Origin: an uncultured Agathobaculum sp.
Lineage (GTDB): Bacteria; Bacillota; Clostridia; Oscillospirales; Butyricicoccaceae
Length of the DNA: 34,025 nucleotides
NCBI RefSeq assembly: GCF_944384765.1
Contig: NZ_CALWUM010000025.1
Coordinates: forward strand, 1 to 34,025
Reading direction: 5' to 3'
This document shows, one piece after another, positions 30,416 to 34,025 of the stretch. A program made the position numbers and the translations under genes. The first letter of the stretch is position 1. Every line of letters begins with the position of its first letter. Below the pieces are notes generated by a model, which saw only the letters and a list, made by a program, of their open reading frames with translations, had not been told where the DNA came from and ran no database searches.

Positions 30416-31312
30416 TCAGCCCACTGCCGCCGCGATCTTCTTCACCAAGTCATCCCCGTACCGATACCGCAGCAGATATTCCATCGTCTGTTCCTCCAGG
30501 CCGCAAGCCTCCTGGATCTTGCCGACCGCCGCCTGCACCTCGTCGTTCTCCACGATCTCGGTGCGCGTCTGCGGCGCGACGATGCCCGGCGTCTTGGTCT
30601 TGGCGTCATAGGTGATGCCGTAGCCCGCCTGCGTCAGGTCGCGCAGGCGCATGTAATTTTCGCCCGCTTTTTCAATGCACGAGCACGTATAATCCTTACC
30701 ATCAATGGCAACCGTTTTCTTTTCGACCATCTCGTCGTCCTCCTTCTCCGGCTCCTGTACCGTCACGCCGAAGCCCTCCGCCACGCCGTCCGCGATCGCG
30801 CGGGCGATGGCGTCAAACTTCGCGCCGTACAGGTTCATATCGTCCCTGTCGTCAATAAAGCACGTCTCCACCAGCGCATGGCTCACGCCCCGGTTAAACA
30901 CATGCTTGAGCACCGCCAGCCCCGAGCTGCGCTTGACCCCGCGGTTCTTGAAGCCCAGTGCCGCGATCCTGCGCAAGATGGCCTGCTCGACCTTCACTCC
31001 CTGCTCGTTTGTATGCACGAAAATCTCCGTGCCGGTCGTGACGCCATTGCCGGACAGATCATTCGCTGCTGCGTTCAGGTGGAATTCCAGCACATAGCCC
31101 ACGCCCGTGAGCGGCAGGCTGCCGCCCTGCGTGACCACCTTGTAGGCGTCCTTGCTCTGGTCATACAGCTGGACGTCAAATCCGTACGCCCGCAGCAGCG
31201 GTGCAACCGCGTTGGCCATGCGCCGCGTCTCCACCGCCTCAGTGTAGCCGCAGCCGGCCGCGCCCGGGTCGTAGGGCGTGCCGCCGTGGCCTGCAATGAG
31301 CAGAATCTTCAT
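30416..31312 (-). CDS. Prophage endolysin, N-acetylmuramoyl-L-alanine amidase (Amidase_3)
   Basis: This endolysin cuts the bond between muramic acid and the stem peptide. The catalytic domain has AGHGG (His9), the Glu of TEAVET, LEFHLNA (His78), which are the zinc ligands, and LVETCFID (catalytic Glu149). The C-terminal third (about 185-298) is a separate, charged part with a KDYTCSCIEKAGENYMRLRD segment that probably binds the wall or sets specificity. It has 298 residues. Its ATG overlaps the holin stop (ATGA), so lysis genes are coupled. No signal peptide is present, as expected for a holin-dependent lysin. Confidence 0.92.
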   Translation of the reverse strand: MKILLIAGHGGTPYDPGAAGCGYTEAVETRRMANAVAPLLRAYGFDVQLYDQSKDAYKVVTQGGSLPLTGVGYVLEFHLNAAANDLSGNGVTTGTEIFVHTNEQGVKVEQAILRRIAALGFKNRGVKRSSGLAVLKHVFNRGVSHALVETCFIDDRDDMNLYGAKFDAIARAIADGVAEGFGVTVQEPEKEDDEMVEKKTVAIDGKDYTCSCIEKAGENYMRLRDLTQAGYGITYDAKTKTPGIVAPQTRTEIVENDEVQAAVGKIQEACGLEEQTMEYLLRYRYGDDLVKKIAAAVG

Positions 31313-31512
31313 TCGTCTTTCACCTCCGGCAGACCGGCCACGCTGGTCAGCAGGGACACAATGCCCGCCAGCAGTGCGCCGGAAACAACGATTGCCCAGT
31401 TGACCTCACCCATAGCCGTTGCAGCGCCAATTGCGCCGACTGCCGCCTGTGCCACGGTCTTAATCGCGCGTACTCCCGCCGCGTGAATCCACTTTTTTGC
31501 CTTTTCGCTCAT
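31309..31512 (-). CDS. Phage holin, r1t-like
   Basis: This 67-residue protein has two hydrophobic segments (about 14-34 and 37-60: AVGAIGAATAMG and WAIVVSGALLAGIVSLLTSV) with a basic N-terminus (MSEKAKKWIHAAGVRAIKT). This is the pattern of the r1t-type holins of Firmicutes phages, which form the lesion that lets the endolysin reach the wall. It directly precedes the amidase gene with a four-base overlap. Confidence 0.9.
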   Translation of the reverse strand: MSEKAKKWIHAAGVRAIKTVAQAAVGAIGAATAMGEVNWAIVVSGALLAGIVSLLTSVAGLPEVKDE

Positions 31513-31514
31513 GG

Positions 31515-31760
31515 TTACACCTCCGTTTTTTCTTCTAAATCTCCAATCCGATGGTTTGCCACCCGGATCTTTTCATCCAGCACCGCATATTCCTGTTCGA
31601 GCTTATAGGTTCGGTCAATCACGGTGTTGTGCTTGTCCACCTTTTTTTCTAACTGTTCAATGCGGTATGTGGTCAGCCGGGATGAAACAATAATGCCGCC
31701 GAACGTCCCCGCCAGCGTGCCGAGCAGGCTCATCCCGGCTACGATTATTTCAATTGGCAT
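31515..31760 (-). CDS. Prophage membrane protein with coiled coil
   Basis: From the ATG at 31760 the product has 81 residues: one N-terminal transmembrane helix (about 3-25, IEIIVAGMSLLGTLAGTFGG) and a charged coiled coil (RIEQLEKKVDKHNTVIDRTY and on). Such proteins often sit beside the holin (BhlA/XhlA- or DUF7365-like). The frame is open further back to a GTG at 31844, and an ATG lies at 31787. The ATG at 31787 is only one base from the SD and the GTG lacks one, so 31760 is preferred, because a hairpin brings the full-length SD to the right distance. Confidence 0.7.
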   Translation of the reverse strand: MPIEIIVAGMSLLGTLAGTFGGIIVSSRLTTYRIEQLEKKVDKHNTVIDRTYKLEQEYAVLDEKIRVANHRIGDLEEKTEV

Positions 31761-31795
31761 TTGGCGGGGCGGTTCTACCCGCCCCATCACCTCCT
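31761..31795 (-). promoter_or_regulatory. SD and start codon joined by an mRNA hairpin
   Basis: AGGAGGTGAT (31795-31786), complementary to the 16S rRNA tail over ten bases, is followed directly by GGGGCGG-N6-CCGCCCC (31785-31766) and then GCCAA-ATG. Folded, the hairpin leaves a normal SD-to-ATG distance. Confidence 0.6.
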
Positions 31796-31864
31796 TTTTT
31801 ACCGCTCGGTGGTTGCCTTCCATGCGCCAATAATCACATTTCACGTCCTTTCCGGCCCCACGGC

Positions 31865-32272
31865 CTACCAGATTTTATAATGCGGCTTTTCCTCGCCGAA
31901 AAACCGCCAGCGGATAACGTCGTCCAGCACGATTGCCACGACGACGATTACCACCCACAAAAGGGTGAATTGCGGGCAAATCTGCCCCCACAGGTTGCCG
32001 GGCATGGTGGAGTAGTCCCAAACGTCCCATCCCAGCCACAAATTGACGATGCAGCCGGTCACCAGTTCGGCCGCCGTTGCGATTACCGTTCCTGCGATGG
32101 TCTGCGTCAAAAGGTTCCAGCTCCAAACCTCGTTGAGAAGCCCCAAGATGATGAACACGACCGCCGCCATGACAAACATCGTCCAGTGCGACCGCGCCCG
32201 CCAAAAGACTTCCAGCGTCACATAGGTGCTGCCGCCGAACCATGCGAGAAACGCATATTTAGCCAGTCGCAT
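31865..32272 (-). CDS. Prophage membrane protein, CmpB-like putative permease
   Basis: This protein of 135 residues has four hydrophobic segments with many Trp residues (FLAWFGGSTYVTLEVFW, FVMAAVVFIILGLLNEVW, GTVIATAAELVTGCIVNLWL, LLWVVIVVVAIVLDDVIRW). It resembles the small 'putative ABC transporter permease' (ABC_trans_CmpB) proteins often coded in prophage lysis regions; there is no ATPase partner. The ATG at 32272 is chosen; a GTG three codons earlier (32281) is possible. It overlaps the end of the upstream gene. Confidence 0.75.
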   Translation of the reverse strand: MRLAKYAFLAWFGGSTYVTLEVFWRARSHWTMFVMAAVVFIILGLLNEVWSWNLLTQTIAGTVIATAAELVTGCIVNLWLGWDVWDYSTMPGNLWGQICPQFTLLWVVIVVVAIVLDDVIRWRFFGEEKPHYKIW

Positions 32273-32984
32273 CCGCGCCACCGACCTTGCTGATTACTGC
32301 CTGCATCTGCGCCTGTGCCTCCTGCATCAGCGTGCCATATGCCACGAGGTATTCGCCCGTAAGCTCCTGCCCATAGGTTACCGCCTGCACCTCCTGCACC
32401 GTTTCCATCGCATTGATGGACTGCTTGAGCTGGTTGTGGTAGGTGAGCTGGCCGGTCTTATACATGGACAGCGTGCCGTAGATGGCCATGATCTCCGCCG
32501 CCGTGTAGCTCTGGCACGGCTCGTCGTTCGCGTGGTAGGGGTAGCTTTCGGCTCCCATCAGGCACGCCATGAACATCTCGCTGATGTTCGCCTGGTCGGC
32601 GGTGGAGTAGGTGAAAGCCTCCTGCGTGCCGTCCGGCATCTGCACCGTCGTACCGGCATTGATGGCCGCATTGCACGCGGCGGACATTTCAGCGATTTTC
32701 GCCGCGCGCACGGTCTCGAGATCGGGCAGCCTGTCCGCCTCAATCTCCTCCTCGCTGCGCAGCACCGGCGCGCCGTCTGCGAGCGCATAGCGCGGGATGC
32801 CGTCAGCGGTGTAGAGACCGCCGTCGAAATAGTGCGATTGGCACAGGTTGTATCGGTCGCCCGTGCCCTCGTCGATCTGCACCCAGCCGGACAGGTCAGC
32901 GGGTGTAGTGTAGCCGCCCTCGCAGCGGACAATGCGGTTTTTGGCGTCCGTCAGGACGTAGACTTTTGATAAATTTTGTTCCAT
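32259..32984 (-). CDS. Prophage tail-associated protein (DUF4376-like)
   Basis: The 241-residue product starts with MEQNLSKVYVLTDAKNRIVR, a short N-terminal segment with a Gly-Trp-Val turn (LSGWVQIDEGTGDRYNL), as found in many small tail-fibre companion proteins. A DUF4376-like part follows (AAINAGTTVQMPDGTQEAFT, ADQANISEMFMACL, YPYHANDEPCQSYTAAEIMA). It lies right behind the tail-fibre gene and is likely a fibre-tip or fibre-assembly protein. The start at 32984 has GAGGT six bases upstream; the GTG at 32996 overlaps it. Confidence 0.68.
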   Translation of the reverse strand: MEQNLSKVYVLTDAKNRIVRCEGGYTTPADLSGWVQIDEGTGDRYNLCQSHYFDGGLYTADGIPRYALADGAPVLRSEEEIEADRLPDLETVRAAKIAEMSAACNAAINAGTTVQMPDGTQEAFTYSTADQANISEMFMACLMGAESYPYHANDEPCQSYTAAEIMAIYGTLSMYKTGQLTYHNQLKQSINAMETVQEVQAVTYGQELTGEYLVAYGTLMQEAQAQMQAVISKVGGADATG

Positions 32985-32992
32985 GATGTACC

Positions 32993-33922
32993 TCACAAAT
33001 CCGCCGTGTTGTAATAATAGGTTGCGTCGCCAACAACAATCGTTCCTTGCGCCGGATCAGTGCGCATAACAGGTCGGCAATCCACTGCTTTAGATGGACG
33101 TGCATCTGCCGTACTATAAATTTGATAATACCTCTGGCACTTCGCCAGCTGCGTCGCATAATCGCTCTCCGGCTGCGGCAGGAGCTGCCATGCGCCGGTG
33201 CTGTCTTGATAGGCAAGAGTCTGGGTATCGCCGAGTTCGAGCTTTACTGCAGCAAAATAAGATATTTGAGCGCCGTTAGTTTTGATCGTCGGGGAATAGA
33301 ATCTGTTGGCAAGATTTGTCCCCGCAGGAATCGTGTATGTGAATGCATGGAGTCCCCATCCGCTCTCGACTATCGGAGATGGGTCGAGTGTAACGCCCCA
33401 ATAATCCAAAATTATTTGACCCCGATACAGAGCAGATAAAGTCACTACTGTATCTTGAGAAACTGAAAAATCTAAAATCTGGACTAAAGTCAAACTTGAT
33501 CCTTCTGTTCCATTGAATTTAACTCCATCAGCCGTCAGCTCAATTTCTCCTGGCTCTGTACTGTGCATCCATCGGTCAATGGTATAGCCGCTGGCGGTAT
33601 TATAGCTCATCTGCCCGCGCTGGTTCACCGGCAGCTGTCCGCCGCCCTGCTGGCTGCCCCCGCCGATAAAGATCGCGTTGTCCAGCAGATTCGGCCTTAC
33701 CCCCGCGCCCAGCGCGGCAAGCGCCGCCTGCGGGGTGGTTGCGCCGCCAAGCACGCCTACCGTATCCGATATCGGCGTGCTGTCCGCTGCACTCGTCGGT
33801 ATGTCATCGCCGGTCAGCGTGTTTACCTTATCGATGCCGTCGTCGATCTCCTGCGCGGTGTGGTCGAACTCGGTCACCGCAGTCGTGACGCCGTTTACCA
33901 CAATTTCAGTTTGATGTGCCAT
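32993..33922 (-). CDS. Prophage tail fibre / receptor-binding protein
   Basis: This 309-residue protein has a coiled-coil-prone N-terminus (MAHQTEIVVNGVTTAVTEFD), an Ala-rich linker common in fibres (TTPQAALAALGAGVRPNLLD), and a beta-rich C-terminal part (GYTIDRWMHSTEPGEIELTA ... KCQRYYQIYSTADARPS) with the 'NLLDNAIF-GG... Q... DRW' scheme of Gram-positive phage and prophage fibres. The SD is GAGGTGA before the ATG. The part coding for the C-terminal domain (about 33240-33560) is visibly richer in A and T than both sides, which suggests module exchange. Confidence 0.85.
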   Translation of the reverse strand: MAHQTEIVVNGVTTAVTEFDHTAQEIDDGIDKVNTLTGDDIPTSAADSTPISDTVGVLGGATTPQAALAALGAGVRPNLLDNAIFIGGGSQQGGGQLPVNQRGQMSYNTASGYTIDRWMHSTEPGEIELTADGVKFNGTEGSSLTLVQILDFSVSQDTVVTLSALYRGQIILDYWGVTLDPSPIVESGWGLHAFTYTIPAGTNLANRFYSPTIKTNGAQISYFAAVKLELGDTQTLAYQDSTGAWQLLPQPESDYATQLAKCQRYYQIYSTADARPSKAVDCRPVMRTDPAQGTIVVGDATYYYNTADL

Positions 33923-33933
33923 GTAATCACCTC

Positions 33934-34025
33934 TCAGTAATATATCAACAGGATGCCGTCCGCGCCGTCGCCGCCCTCACCACCCGCGCCGGGGGTGCCG
34001 GATGCACCGGGCTGTTCCTCATTGC
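33934..34025 (-). CDS. C-terminal end of a collagen-like prophage tail protein (partial)
   Basis: Reading from the window edge, the frame gives Gly-X-Y triplets (EEQPGASGTPGAGGEGGDG) followed by ADGILLIYY and a stop at 33936-33934. Collagen-like repeats of this kind occur in phage tail fibres. The N-terminal part lies outside the window. Confidence 0.7.
   Translation of the reverse strand, partial: NEEQPGASGTPGAGGEGGDGADGILLIYY

Noticed and set aside
1..34025. CRISPR array or insertion sequence
   Set aside because: No regularly spaced repeats and no transposase; the only mobile-type gene besides prophage genes is the serine recombinase.

Overview
The window looks like chromosome from a high-GC, spore-lineage member of the Clostridia (Oscillospirales, perhaps the Butyricicoccaceae/Agathobaculum area; the genus is a guess). 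The reasons are a sporulation SigG fragment, an IreB-family protein, an RelQ-type alarmone synthetase, an ECF-type vitamin transporter next to truA, Gram-positive ribosome binding sites, and consensus SigA promoters.

Layout. 79-3463 (+): two-gene MacB/FtsX-type ABC exporter. 3545-10732 (mostly -): AI-2E/YtvI-type membrane protein with a structured leader, O6-methylguanine methyltransferase, a 34-codon small ORF, rmuC, a relQ-type (p)ppGpp synthetase, an XRE regulator with its membrane-protein partner behind a triple operator, then the 3' part of sigG abutting a serine recombinase that is coupled to a 62-codon ORF. 10941-15507 (+): pta, ireB, a compact locus that looks like a type I toxin-antitoxin system, a YgiQ-type radical SAM protein, an Lrp/AsnC regulator behind a leader terminator, and a small unknown protein. 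15686-24339 (+): an RlmI-like methyltransferase, ecfA1-ecfA2-ecfT-truA, a DUF5711-like protein, CvpA and a ClpE-like unfoldase. 24411-29388: an unknown protein, an ECF sigma/anti-sigma pair (+), and a convergent two-component system (-). 29506-30254 (+): a tRNA cluster (Gly, Arg, His, Gln, Lys) containing copies of tRNA 3' ends. 30416-34025 (-): the lysis and tail-fibre end of a prophage next to tRNA-Lys.

The most unusual points are these. (1) sigG lacks the codons upstream of its conserved PMIIGE segment and is joined there to a recombinase gene, like a skin element but in a forespore sigma gene. (2) At 12375-12655 a 22-residue hydrophobic peptide gene and a convergent small RNA share a bidirectional terminator; the toxin SD lies in a hairpin and both RNAs share the same 5' leader sequence. 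(3) Three 14-bp palindromes lie just downstream of a consensus -10 in front of the XRE gene. (4) Prophage gene 31515-31760 has a perfect hairpin exactly between a full-length SD and its start codon. (5) Hairpin-rich inserts in the tRNA cluster end in copies of the preceding tRNA 3' end.

All functional calls come from reading motifs by eye; no database search was run.
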